Below are positions 48,360 to 56,578 of a stretch of DNA of 64,000 nucleotides, piece by piece (position 1 is the first letter of the stretch; each line of letters opens with the position of its first letter). The translations under genes and the position numbers were made by a program. This DNA is from Bacillota bacterium. GTDB taxonomy: Bacteria; Bacillota; UBA4882; UBA8346. The notes under the pieces were generated by a model. The model saw only the letters and a program-made list of their open reading frames with translations. It was not told the origin of the DNA and did no database searches. Location of the stretch: NCBI GenBank assembly GCA_023392595.1, contig JAEVYU010000079.1, positions 1 through 64,000 of the forward strand, given 5' to 3'.

Positions 48360-49691
48360 TTATAATATATACGGCATTACGCCTTCCGGAAGTTCAGTTC
48401 TAACATCCTTTGGTTCAACTATTCCGTAATTTGGCATATCAGAGCTATACGGATTATTAAATTCTCTCCACTCCCTTGTAGTCCGGTGCACTGCCGCACG
48501 CTCACTTGCTTCCCTGACAACGTGCTCCCGGTTTTCAAGACGGTCTAAATATTTATCATCAAACTTCATAGCACGATTCTGTGTTTTTGCTTCTTTTATC
48601 AAGCCATCATCTTCTCCAAGCGTCTGCATGGCAACCGCCACTCGTGGTACCGTACGAGTCAATGTTTTTATATCATCACGATTCAACATACTAACAAGAA
48701 ATTCATCCGAAATGAGTGGAGTTGGGAACGCTAGCTGTCCCTCACCTTTTTTGGCTATAGGCTGGCCGATGACTTCTGATTTCTTGTATATGCCTTTAAT
48801 GATATCGACAGCTGATTGAAGTGATTTACCAGTGGATACATAGTCAAGCACAACAATTTTTTTTGCGCTCTTTGCGCTACTATCAAGAAACAATTTAAAA
48901 TAATTTTCTATGCGTTTGATATACAACCATTCATCTTCTTCTTGCTCCTGTGCGAACTCCTTTAAATCTTGAACACTCGGTAACTCTGTAATTGGAATTA
49001 AAACCGGCTTGGGAACGAGATCCATAGCCCGCAAACTGCGAATTAAAAGTTCTGGACTACCGCCAATACCTATGAAAAACGTACCTTCTTCATAGTTCCT
49101 AAGAAGTGTATCAATCATTTGTACATGAGAATCAACAAGAACACGGTATAGTTGTGGGTTCGTTACCGGAGTAACTTCTGCAGGGTCAACTACCCGTTGT
49201 ACAACGAAAGATGTTTTCATCGCCGGACTTATGGAAGGCAAAAGCATAGTCTCTCTTTTTTGTCCCGCCTTCCCACCCATCTCATCCGCTTCCCGTTCCA
49301 ACCTCGTGTCATCATTAACCCCCATGCCTTTCATCTGAACCGTCGGGCGCACTCTTCCCTGCTTCTGCTGTACCACATGCCATGCCTCGTGAGGCAAATG
49401 TTGCTCCTGTCCCGGCGCTAAATGAATATCAACACCTTGGGTATATGCCAGTGCCCGTAATTGAGCGGGTTTCGGAGAATTATAATGTACTTTCACATCA
49501 TCCATAGACATACCGGATAAATTTTCGAGTCCGTTTTTTAAATTATCGGACAATCCGGTTTTATTCTCACTTTTCTGAACTGATTCGGATGACGAGTGAA
49601 AAACGCCTATATTATTGCGCTTTTTAGACTGAATCAAAGTATTTACCGATACATAATTTGAATTTTTGAATCCAATGTTCTCATAAATCAT
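48360..49691 (-). CDS. Putative eCIS cargo: DUF4157 domain plus phosphoribosyltransferase-like region
   Basis: 443 aa, ATG after GGGGGAG. The N-terminal tag YVSVNTLIQSKK (~13-24) is shared with the cargo genes at 51665 and 56545. A DUF4157 domain (~50-125) has a HEAWHVVQQK metalloprotease-like motif. The C-terminal half has FFIGIGGSPELLIRSL (~200) and KKIVVLDYVSTGKSLQSAVD (~270), reminiscent of the PRPP-binding loop of phosphoribosyltransferases. No adjacent immunity gene is obvious. It lies next to the AAA ATPase gene. Toxin activity is inference. Confidence 0.65.
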   Translation of the reverse strand: MIYENIGFKNSNYVSVNTLIQSKKRNNIGVFHSSSESVQKSENKTGLSDNLKNGLENLSGMSMDDVKVHYNSPKPAQLRALAYTQGVDIHLAPGQEQHLPHEAWHVVQQKQGRVRPTVQMKGMGVNDDTRLEREADEMGGKAGQKRETMLLPSISPAMKTSFVVQRVVDPAEVTPVTNPQLYRVLVDSHVQMIDTLLRNYEEGTFFIGIGGSPELLIRSLRAMDLVPKPVLIPITELPSVQDLKEFAQEQEEDEWLYIKRIENYFKLFLDSSAKSAKKIVVLDYVSTGKSLQSAVDIIKGIYKKSEVIGQPIAKKGEGQLAFPTPLISDEFLVSMLNRDDIKTLTRTVPRVAVAMQTLGEDDGLIKEAKTQNRAMKFDDKYLDRLENREHVVREASERAAVHRTTREWREFNNPYSSDMPNYGIVEPKDVRTELPEGVMPYIL

Positions 49692-49708
49692 TAAATCTCC
49701 CCCTTGTT

Positions 49709-51058
49709 TTACACCGTTCTCCCCAGTTTGGCGTATTCCCGCCGGATACCATCCATCAAGTCATTATAATTAATCTTTACCCCATCATTGGCCACAGTCA
49801 TCAAGGTGGCATAACGGACCACATTGATAATAGAGCCTCCGGCAATATCATATTTTTTGGCGATTTCTTTCAAGTCGATCGTTTTTTCCAGGGTCACTTT
49901 AGGGGAAAAAGCGCCCTGCCATAACTGCAGCCGTTCCATCTCACCCGGCACCGGGAAATGGATAACCGATTGAAAACGCCGGGTAAAGGCTTCATCCATG
50001 TTGGACTTTAAATTCGTCGCCAGGATGACAATGTTCTCGCAAACTTCGATCCGCTGCAACAAAAAGGCCGTTTCCTGATTGGCGAAACGGTCGTTGGCAG
50101 TGCCGATGCTGGTTCGTTTGCCGAATAAGGAGTCCGCTTCATCAAAAAACAGGATCCAGTCGTGGCTTTCGGCCGCGCTAAAGATTTTTTCCAGGTTCTT
50201 CTCGGTTTCACCAATATATTTGGATACCAGTTGGGAAAGATCCACCCGGTATACCGGCTTACCCACTTTTTTGCCGAAGAGTGCGGCGGTTAATGTTTTA
50301 CCGGTCCCCGCCGGGCCGTAAAATAACGCCCGGTATCCGGGTTGGATGTTTTTCGCCATCTGCAAATCCGCGATCAGCTTTTGTCCATGCTCCGGCCAGA
50401 TCATGAGTTCTTTAAGCTTGACTGCGGTTGATTCCGGGAGGATCAGATTCTCCCATTCCATGAAAGTAGTGAGGCGCCGGGCCGGAAAGTTGGCGCTGTA
50501 CTCATGCTGTATATCTTCGCCGTTCACGATCTGACTCAAGGCGCTCCCGCTCAAGGCCAACTGTTGATGGAATACCGGGCTTCCTTCTCCCCCCCGGACT
50601 TCCTGGAGGATATGCCTGCCATAAAGTCTGCCGCCGGGATCAAACAACGAGGCATATTTCAACTGTTGGTTTACCTCCGGCCCACCCAGCAGGAAAAGGG
50701 CGGTTTTTAGGGTGGGAATAAACCCGTTGAAACTAGGGATCGAGATGCCTCCGAATTCAGTATAAGTCTTTTCGTACTCCGGATGCCGGATCAAAAATGG
50801 ATCCAATAGTTCCGGCCGGACTTCGGGGGTCAGAGCTAATATCAATATCAATCGTTCCTCAGGGGTCAACCCGTTCTTCTGCAAAAAATCGGCATAAAAA
50901 AACCCCGCTTCGCTTAAGTCCAAAGCTGGGGGTGTAAGTTCAATAGGCTGTTTCGAGGTGTCCCGGTTGATCAAGTTTTTAATTCGCTGATTGACGATGA
51001 TTTGCAACCAGAGTAAATCTTGTTCAATAATCAATACATTCTGTTCTCCTATTAACAT
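49709..51058 (-). CDS. AAA+ ATPase of the contractile injection system (Afp15-like)
   Basis: 449 aa. An N-terminal winged-helix-like region (~1-200) precedes the AAA domain: Walker A YGPAGTGKTLTAALF (~243), Walker B ILFFDEADSLFG (~300), sensor 1 IVILATNLKSNMDEAFTRRF (~340-355, with the arginine pair) and sensor 2 KYDIAGGSIINVVRYA (~410). An AAA+ protein of this type is a hallmark of eCIS loci and acts in particle assembly. It sits between two cargo genes. Confidence 0.9.
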   Translation of the reverse strand: MLIGEQNVLIIEQDLLWLQIIVNQRIKNLINRDTSKQPIELTPPALDLSEAGFFYADFLQKNGLTPEERLILILALTPEVRPELLDPFLIRHPEYEKTYTEFGGISIPSFNGFIPTLKTALFLLGGPEVNQQLKYASLFDPGGRLYGRHILQEVRGGEGSPVFHQQLALSGSALSQIVNGEDIQHEYSANFPARRLTTFMEWENLILPESTAVKLKELMIWPEHGQKLIADLQMAKNIQPGYRALFYGPAGTGKTLTAALFGKKVGKPVYRVDLSQLVSKYIGETEKNLEKIFSAAESHDWILFFDEADSLFGKRTSIGTANDRFANQETAFLLQRIEVCENIVILATNLKSNMDEAFTRRFQSVIHFPVPGEMERLQLWQGAFSPKVTLEKTIDLKEIAKKYDIAGGSIINVVRYATLMTVANDGVKINYNDLMDGIRREYAKLGRTV

Positions 51059-51172
51059 CAGTTCCTCCCATGCTAAGTGAAAATAAAAAATCGGTCTTAA
51101 AACCGCTATATGCGATATAACAAGTATTCTAGTCCACTCTAAAAGACTTAATAGTAATAGTGGTTACAAGAT

Positions 51173-51649
51173 CTAAAATACTGCTGGATTTGCCTTCATT
51201 GACAATTCTTTGGGGGGATTTAGCATTTTATCGGCAACTAATATTCTAGCTGTAGGATGTACTGTTTTAACAAATGAAAAGTCATATACATCTAGTTGAT
51301 CACTGGAAGTTCTAGGGACTACATTAAAAACCAGTTCATAAAGGCCCGTTGGAATCTGGATTTCAACCTCTTGAGTCACACTAGCTATTTCAATTCCACC
51401 TTCGGTCACCTCGAAAGGTACAACTATCGTTCTAATTGAATTATCAACAATTTTCACTTGTAATTTGGCACTCACATTGATTTGGCATCTTTCGTCTCCG
51501 AGTAATGAACCAAAGCTCACTGCACCCGGTCTCCAAGCAAACCCTTGCTCAATATGAATATCCTCCCAATCATTAAAAGGGTTTTCTATTCCTTTCTGGA
51601 AAACTACCAATTGAGAATATGATATATCTAAATTAAATATTAAGTCCAT
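51173..51649 (-). CDS. ComJ-like putative immunity protein
   Basis: 158 aa, 15 nt downstream of the DNase cargo gene. The N-terminus NLDISYSQLVVFQKGIENPF-NDW and GFAWRPGAVSFGS, followed by an all-beta body, match my recollection of competence protein ComJ, the inhibitor of the NucA nuclease in Bacillus. The upstream gene ends in a NucA/NucB domain, so the pair looks like effector and immunity. No signal peptide. The assignment rests on motif memory plus the partner gene. Confidence 0.65.
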   Translation of the reverse strand: MDLIFNLDISYSQLVVFQKGIENPFNDWEDIHIEQGFAWRPGAVSFGSLLGDERCQINVSAKLQVKIVDNSIRTIVVPFEVTEGGIEIASVTQEVEIQIPTGLYELVFNVVPRTSSDQLDVYDFSFVKTVHPTARILVADKMLNPPKELSMKANPAVF

Positions 51650-51664
51650 ATGTTTTCCTCCAAA

Positions 51665-54655
51665 TCAGTTGATTATTGTAAGTCTTACCTTGGCACCATC
51701 AGGATATTTTCGAAGTTGATTGCCTATTGTCGCGCCCATCCCTTGATTATCTTTAGCTGATATAGCCCTAACACTAGCGCCTTTACCACCTTCTTTAAAC
51801 ATAGCTGGTGGGTACTCGTCTAATTGTTTAGGGGGAATCTTTTTTATTCCTTTTAATGATTCTCTCCTATTATTATCTGTGTTAGGTCTATCGATGGTTA
51901 AAATTGATGGTTTCCCGGCCTTCTGAGCATCCTCCATATGTTGAGCTGACTCTAGATATTTATTTTTAGGTATCCTCAGTTCTATATCATATAAACCCTT
52001 TTTTATATCCTGTTCATTGATCACTTCTTTCTTTTTTGGACCTTTTTTACGTTTCCCCGGACTTGCTACATATTCATAATCCCAACTCTCTTCACCGCCA
52101 ATTACACTAATTGATTTAAATACTGGGTAAGCCTTTTTTATTGCACCGGCAACTTTTTCGGCATCATTTTTTGATATTTCTTTATTCTCAAGATACTTTT
52201 CCTCCTCAATGTCGATTGCCGCCAACCCCGCCTGAACCTGCGCATCATGCTCCGCTTCATTTTTCGGAGGTTCTTGCTTTGGCTTATCATCCCCCTTAAA
52301 TCTAGCGACCAGCCCCTTCGCCTTGCCCACAATGAACCCGACCACTTTCCCGACGGCTTTATCAATGGGTTTGCGAATTTTCTGAATTATTTCTTTAATC
52401 TTCGCCGCAATTCCGCCAATTCCTACCAGGTTTGCCAAAAACCCGATCGCCAGCGGTATCGCTTTCGCCAGGGAATTTTCCACCGCATCCACAGCTTTTT
52501 TGATATTGCCTCCGGCGATTTCCGTAATCGAGTCAAAGACCGAGTTGACGAAGGCGGCGATCTGTTTGGCCCGTTCGATGAAAAATTGTATCATATTATA
52601 AATCGTGATAATGGCCTGGATAATCGCCCCCACCGGGTTGAACATGCTGATTAGTTTTTCTACCGCTTTCCCAATAACTGTGTTCCGTAACCAAGTAATA
52701 AAGGTATCAAAAAAGAGAGCTCTTAGCTCTCCCAAAAATTCTTCCGCCATATCCATCAAGGCGATTGGGCCTTTGGTAATGAAATTCCCCACCAAGGCGA
52801 TGCCTTTTTCCACTTGAACCATGACTTTTTCAGCTGTGGAGCCCAAACCTTTGACGATCTGCGCCCGGATAGCCTGCCAGGTAACTCCGAGGATCTGGGC
52901 CATCAGGCTAAAGATCCCAGTCAGGTTTAGCTTCTCCGGCAAACTAATCCCGGCATTGCCTAAAATCCCAAAGAGCCAATCGCCGAGGCCTTTTTGGAGG
53001 TGCGTCCCGATATGGGCGACAAAATTCCCCAAACCACCGCGGACCGCGTCGATTAAGTTTTTGAGGAACCCTATCGGGTCGCTGATAATCTTTTGCAAGA
53101 CTCCTTTGCCCTTATTGAGGATCCCCATAATCTTCTTCCCCGCCGACCCGGCCAAACTCATTGCACCTTCAAAGATAAAATCCATTAATTTCGGACCTGC
53201 CTTGCTAACAAAGTTTTTAATCCTAGTAATCGGCGCCAGAAAAATAGATTTGATCTTGTTAAAGGTTTCTTCCGGGCTGAGTAAAACCTCTACGGCATGA
53301 CCGGCCGCATTCGCGACCCGCTTGGCTCCTTTGACCAGATTTCCCCAAAATCCCTCATCTTTGGACGTTTCGGCTGAAGGAGCGCCGAAGATCGCTTGCC
53401 AGGCCTGGGTAAACATATTTTTAATGGCTGCGAAACTAAGATTCAATTTTTGAAATTCTTCCTTAAACCAGGCTACCGCCTTGGAAATGATCTGCGCTTT
53501 TTCCAGGTTCTCAAAAAGGAGCGCCCCGCCGGGGATGAATCCCATCACCGCTTTGACCACAGCGATGGCGTCTCCTTTAACTGGCTGCCCACTCAAGGGG
53601 TCACGCCCAATTACCAGGGCCAGGAGATCATAGCCGGGAAGGTTCCTTACCAAAGCGCCGACTTTCTCCAAAATCCAGTTGGAGTCCTTCCCCTTTTGGG
53701 TTTCGCCTTTCGATTCCGGTTTGGCGGCCAGTTGCACGCTGTCCCCGCCCTTTTGATTCAACCCGGAACTCACATTGACCTTCGACTCTGGTTGTCGGGG
53801 GGGGTTTACTGCCTTATCGGCGGCGGCATCCGCTTCCCGCTCATAACGATCCCGCTCCCCCGGGACTTGCAACTGGTATTGCAACCCCGGTATGGTTTGT
53901 TGCTGCTTGACATGGGTGAGTTCATGAGCAATCAAATGGTGGCCTGTGGTTGTATCCGGGTTATACTCCCCCTGATTAAAATAGATGTCTTGCCCACTTG
54001 TAAAGGCTCTGGCTCCTAAATCTTCAGATATGACGCTAGCCTGCCCGTCCCGGTGAATCCGGACATTTTGCAAGTCCATCCCCAGGGCTGGTTCCATCTT
54101 GGCCTGAACCCCACCGGGCAGCGGTTCGCCATTACCGCCGAGCGCTTTGAATTGTTCCGTCCCGGGATCAGAATTGGAATCCCCATTTCCCTCTCCGCCC
54201 TCGGCGGTCATCCCCTTTTTCTGGATTACTTGTTTTTCCTCTGGCTTTTCCTCCTTTTCTTCCCCTTTTGGCACATCGGTTTCATCAAGCTCAAAACCTG
54301 CATCCTTTGACAGGCCGGAACCACCCGATGGCTCAATCTGCTGGACCGCTTCCGACGCCGAACCTTCCGAAACGCTTCCCGGTGAAGCCTCTATTTCCGA
54401 AACCGGAGTCGGCGTCTCTTGACCCAGATCTCCATTCACAATCGTTTGTTCTTTGGACTTGTCAGCCGGAGCCTTTTCCGGATCCATGACAGTCTTTAAC
54501 CCCATCTCTTCTTCCGGAGGAGTGCCGGGCTGCCCCTGCCATTTTTGGAATTGGGCATAAGCCGGTAAAAAGCTGCGGTCTTTCTTTTTCGATTGGATCA
54601 ATGCATTAACCGATACATACGAGGTATCATTGGTTTGGTCTTTGGCATAATTCAT
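51665..54655 (-). CDS. eCIS cargo: DUF4157 plus C-terminal NucA/NucB-type DNase
   Basis: 996 aa from the ATG of MNYAKDQTND; the upstream 9 codons repeat a shared leader. The N-terminal tag YVSVNALIQSKK (~13-24) is followed by an acidic linker and DUF4157 (~190-270, with HHLIAHELTHVKQQQ). Long amphipathic/hydrophobic helices (~330-790) come next. The C-terminal domain (~880-996) carries SILTIDRPNTDNNRRESLKG, LDEYPPAMFKEGGKGASVR and DNQGMGATIGNQLRKYPDG, the NucA/NucB deoxyribonuclease signature. It is probably loaded into the eCIS and degrades target DNA. The adjacent ComJ-like gene fits as immunity. Confidence 0.82.
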   Translation of the reverse strand: MNYAKDQTNDTSYVSVNALIQSKKKDRSFLPAYAQFQKWQGQPGTPPEEEMGLKTVMDPEKAPADKSKEQTIVNGDLGQETPTPVSEIEASPGSVSEGSASEAVQQIEPSGGSGLSKDAGFELDETDVPKGEEKEEKPEEKQVIQKKGMTAEGGEGNGDSNSDPGTEQFKALGGNGEPLPGGVQAKMEPALGMDLQNVRIHRDGQASVISEDLGARAFTSGQDIYFNQGEYNPDTTTGHHLIAHELTHVKQQQTIPGLQYQLQVPGERDRYEREADAAADKAVNPPRQPESKVNVSSGLNQKGGDSVQLAAKPESKGETQKGKDSNWILEKVGALVRNLPGYDLLALVIGRDPLSGQPVKGDAIAVVKAVMGFIPGGALLFENLEKAQIISKAVAWFKEEFQKLNLSFAAIKNMFTQAWQAIFGAPSAETSKDEGFWGNLVKGAKRVANAAGHAVEVLLSPEETFNKIKSIFLAPITRIKNFVSKAGPKLMDFIFEGAMSLAGSAGKKIMGILNKGKGVLQKIISDPIGFLKNLIDAVRGGLGNFVAHIGTHLQKGLGDWLFGILGNAGISLPEKLNLTGIFSLMAQILGVTWQAIRAQIVKGLGSTAEKVMVQVEKGIALVGNFITKGPIALMDMAEEFLGELRALFFDTFITWLRNTVIGKAVEKLISMFNPVGAIIQAIITIYNMIQFFIERAKQIAAFVNSVFDSITEIAGGNIKKAVDAVENSLAKAIPLAIGFLANLVGIGGIAAKIKEIIQKIRKPIDKAVGKVVGFIVGKAKGLVARFKGDDKPKQEPPKNEAEHDAQVQAGLAAIDIEEEKYLENKEISKNDAEKVAGAIKKAYPVFKSISVIGGEESWDYEYVASPGKRKKGPKKKEVINEQDIKKGLYDIELRIPKNKYLESAQHMEDAQKAGKPSILTIDRPNTDNNRRESLKGIKKIPPKQLDEYPPAMFKEGGKGASVRAISAKDNQGMGATIGNQLRKYPDGAKVRLTIIN

Positions 54656-54713
54656 GGACTTCCCACTTCCCTCTTCCCTCAAAAAATCAAAATACCCTCA
54701 AAATTGGACAAAC

Positions 54714-54740
54714 AAAAAGAGCGACACGTTATCGCTCTTT
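54714..54740 (-). terminator. Terminator upstream of the DNase cargo gene
   Basis: AGAGCGATAACGTGTCGCTC followed by TTTTTG on the minus strand. A near-copy stands at the same distance upstream of the TNT cargo gene (57440). Confidence 0.8.
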
Positions 54741-54793
54741 AAAAAACACCGGTATTCAATTCAATTTCAAACCCTCTGAGCTACTAAATCCCT

Positions 54794-55183
54794 TCATCCA
54801 CCCATGGGTCCCCATTCCATATCCATTATTATCTTCAACTCATCTTTAACATTATCCAGCGGCTGATTGGCCTTGACTCTTTCTTCAAAGTCATCTCTCC
54901 AAACAAAGAAATCGATCAATCCACCATGGGGCGGATACATACTGTGATAACTCGCCTTGACTTCACCAAACACTTTTTCAAAATCCACCGTTCGATGACT
55001 TAAAACTTTTTCAATCATTAAAACGTTTCTTTGCAATTCCTTTTTGGCGTAGTCGACTTCCGCACCGCCTTCGGTTTCTAAAAGACGTAACAACTCCCTA
55101 AACAAATCCTTTATTCTGGATATCCGTCCTTTAATTTCTCTGCCCACTCCGGATTGACAAGGTTTCTCTACCAGTTTCTCCAC
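54794..55183 (-). CDS. Orphan immunity-like protein A
   Basis: 129 aa, GTG start with AGGAAGG upstream. Mostly helical: REIKGRISRIKDLFRELLRL, YAKKELQRNVLMIEKVLSHR and LIDFFVWRDDFEERVKANQ. It resembles small polymorphic-toxin immunity proteins in size and position, but its partner toxin is not evident here. It is one of four small genes between the two cargo genes. Confidence 0.45.
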   Translation of the reverse strand: MEKLVEKPCQSGVGREIKGRISRIKDLFRELLRLLETEGGAEVDYAKKELQRNVLMIEKVLSHRTVDFEKVFGEVKASYHSMYPPHGGLIDFFVWRDDFEERVKANQPLDNVKDELKIIMDMEWGPMGG

Positions 55184-55192
55184 CCGGCCTTC

Positions 55193-55420
55193 CTATTCAA
55201 ACCGGATTACAAAGTTTGAATTTTTAGTTTCGTCAATAACATCCCGAATAATCTTGGCCTTTGTATTCTCATCGATTTCAATACGCTGATAGGGCGGTTC
55301 CCAATGCTTTATTGTATCCACATAAGCCAGGAAACCGTTTACCAGCATTTCACCCTGAATCCTTACTGTCTTATTATCAATTTCAACCGTTATATAAGAT
55401 GAAGTTCCCTCAATTTTCAT
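55193..55420 (-). CDS. Orphan immunity-like protein B (Imm74-like)
   Basis: 75 aa. MKIEGTSSYITVEIDNKTVR, IQGEMLVNGFLAYVDTIKHW, then EPPYQRIEIDENTKAKII resemble the Imm74-type immunity pattern as I remember it. There is no matching toxin in the window. The RBS is weak. It probably protects against a cargo lost or exchanged from this cassette. Confidence 0.5.
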   Translation of the reverse strand: MKIEGTSSYITVEIDNKTVRIQGEMLVNGFLAYVDTIKHWEPPYQRIEIDENTKAKIIRDVIDETKNSNFVIRFE

Positions 55421-55554
55421 GATAACATCTTCACCATTTCTTTATGACTGATATCTACTGATATTGAACTTAATGTTTTCAAACTTAATCTTCTCTTACC
55501 GGCTTATCTTTCTGATTGGATATCCTTTTTGAACCCAGTTTCCTTTGTTCGACT

Positions 55555-55812
55555 TCAATTTATCAATTTCATTCTTCTCAAGGATTTTATCAACCAATCA
55601 TAAAAATAATCACAGGCAGTTTCTTCTTCATCAAAAACTTTCAGATTCGTTTTTTGTCCCCGCTCGCTATAGTAGACCTCCCATGTGTTTTTATTCTTTG
55701 ATAAACAATACACTTCACCGAGACAAGGTCCACCTTCATCTAGCCAGTAGGAATTGATAGGAATTTGTTCGTAAATCAACCTTTGTTTCAATTCTTGTTT
55801 TTTCATTTTCAT
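55555..55812 (-). CDS. Putative TNT-immunity paralogue 2
   Basis: 85 aa, ATG after GGGGGG. It is homologous to the neighbour at 55935: shared KKQELKQRL, GGPCLGEVYCL, WEVYYSERGQKTNLKVF and ACDYFYDWL. The family is found next to TNT-type toxins. The second copy is separated by a 122-nt gap and may carry altered specificity. Confidence 0.6.
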   Translation of the reverse strand: MKMKKQELKQRLIYEQIPINSYWLDEGGPCLGEVYCLSKNKNTWEVYYSERGQKTNLKVFDEEETACDYFYDWLIKSLRRMKLIN

Positions 55813-55934
55813 TAACCCCCCTAATTTTCTAGGTTAGTCAAAATCTCTCTCGCCTTTAATCTTGAAGGCTCCTCTTCAAATGAAGATCAAATAAGTCTTC
55901 CCCTATGGATATTCGTTCCTTAACTCCACTGCAT

Positions 55935-56177
55935 TTAAATTAATCCCATATCTTTCAATACCCCGGTCAAATCTTCATAAAAAAAATCGCAAGCATCATC
56001 TTCCGATTCAAATGTTTTTAAACCGTTTTTAATACCTCTCTCACTATAATAAACTTCCCACTTGCCATTTTCTTGGTTCAAACATAAGGCCTCATTTGGC
56101 AATCCACCTTTTAAACTATAAAATTGCTCTGGAATCCTTTCACTTTTAAGTCTTTGTTCCAGTTCATTTTTTTTCAT
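55935..56177 (-). CDS. Putative TNT-immunity protein 1
   Basis: 80 aa, starting 2 nt after the TNT frame's stop. NELEQRLKSERIPEQFYSLK, GGLPNEALCLNQENGKWEVY, YSERGIKNGLKTFESEDDAC, DFFYEDLTGVL. Its position immediately after the TNT frame indicates that it neutralises that toxin. It is paralogous to 55555-55812. Confidence 0.65.
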   Translation of the reverse strand: MKKNELEQRLKSERIPEQFYSLKGGLPNEALCLNQENGKWEVYYSERGIKNGLKTFESEDDACDFFYEDLTGVLKDMGLI

Positions 56178-56179
56178 AC

Positions 56180-56578
56180 TTACAATCCCACCCTTTTTAA
56201 ATATCCGCCTTTTATTAAATCACTTATACTTTGACTTAATTCATATTGCGTTCCTAATCCTGGTTCATCAAACCAGGGAGCTGTTTTTCCACCTAGCGCA
56301 TCAATCGGTTTTACTACTTCATACACATTATAGGGTTGTTTATCCGTACCTTTTGGTAAAGCCCGCATTTTATAAGGCGTGCCTTCCGAGGCAACAAAAG
56401 TTCCTCTTTCACTTCCATATCTGTCAACTCTTGTACCTGGTTGCAATGTTATTTTTACAGGTTCACCCAAAAATCCCCTATTAGGAGGCCAGATAATGTT
56501 ACCTTTTTCATCGATCCATTTGTTCTTGCCTTTCAATGTTTCTTTTAACGACTCTGTTGATGTCTTCGCCCGGCCCAC
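56180..56578 (-). CDS. TNT toxin domain (NAD+ glycohydrolase), separate frame
   Basis: 132 codons overlapping the upstream cargo gene by 34 nt in the -1 frame. TNT signature: NIIWPPNRGFLGEPVKITLQ, PGTRVDRYGSERGTFVASEG, TPYKMRALPKG, YNVYEVVKPIDA, APWFDEPGLGTQYE. TNT-family toxins hydrolyse NAD+. The junction residues GYDQLTEWAGR | AKTSTESLKE suggest that this was the C-terminal domain of the protein encoded at 56545-57381. A separate GTG start is possible but has no clear RBS. Confidence 0.75.
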   Translation of the reverse strand: MGRAKTSTESLKETLKGKNKWIDEKGNIIWPPNRGFLGEPVKITLQPGTRVDRYGSERGTFVASEGTPYKMRALPKGTDKQPYNVYEVVKPIDALGGKTAPWFDEPGLGTQYELSQSISDLIKGGYLKRVGL

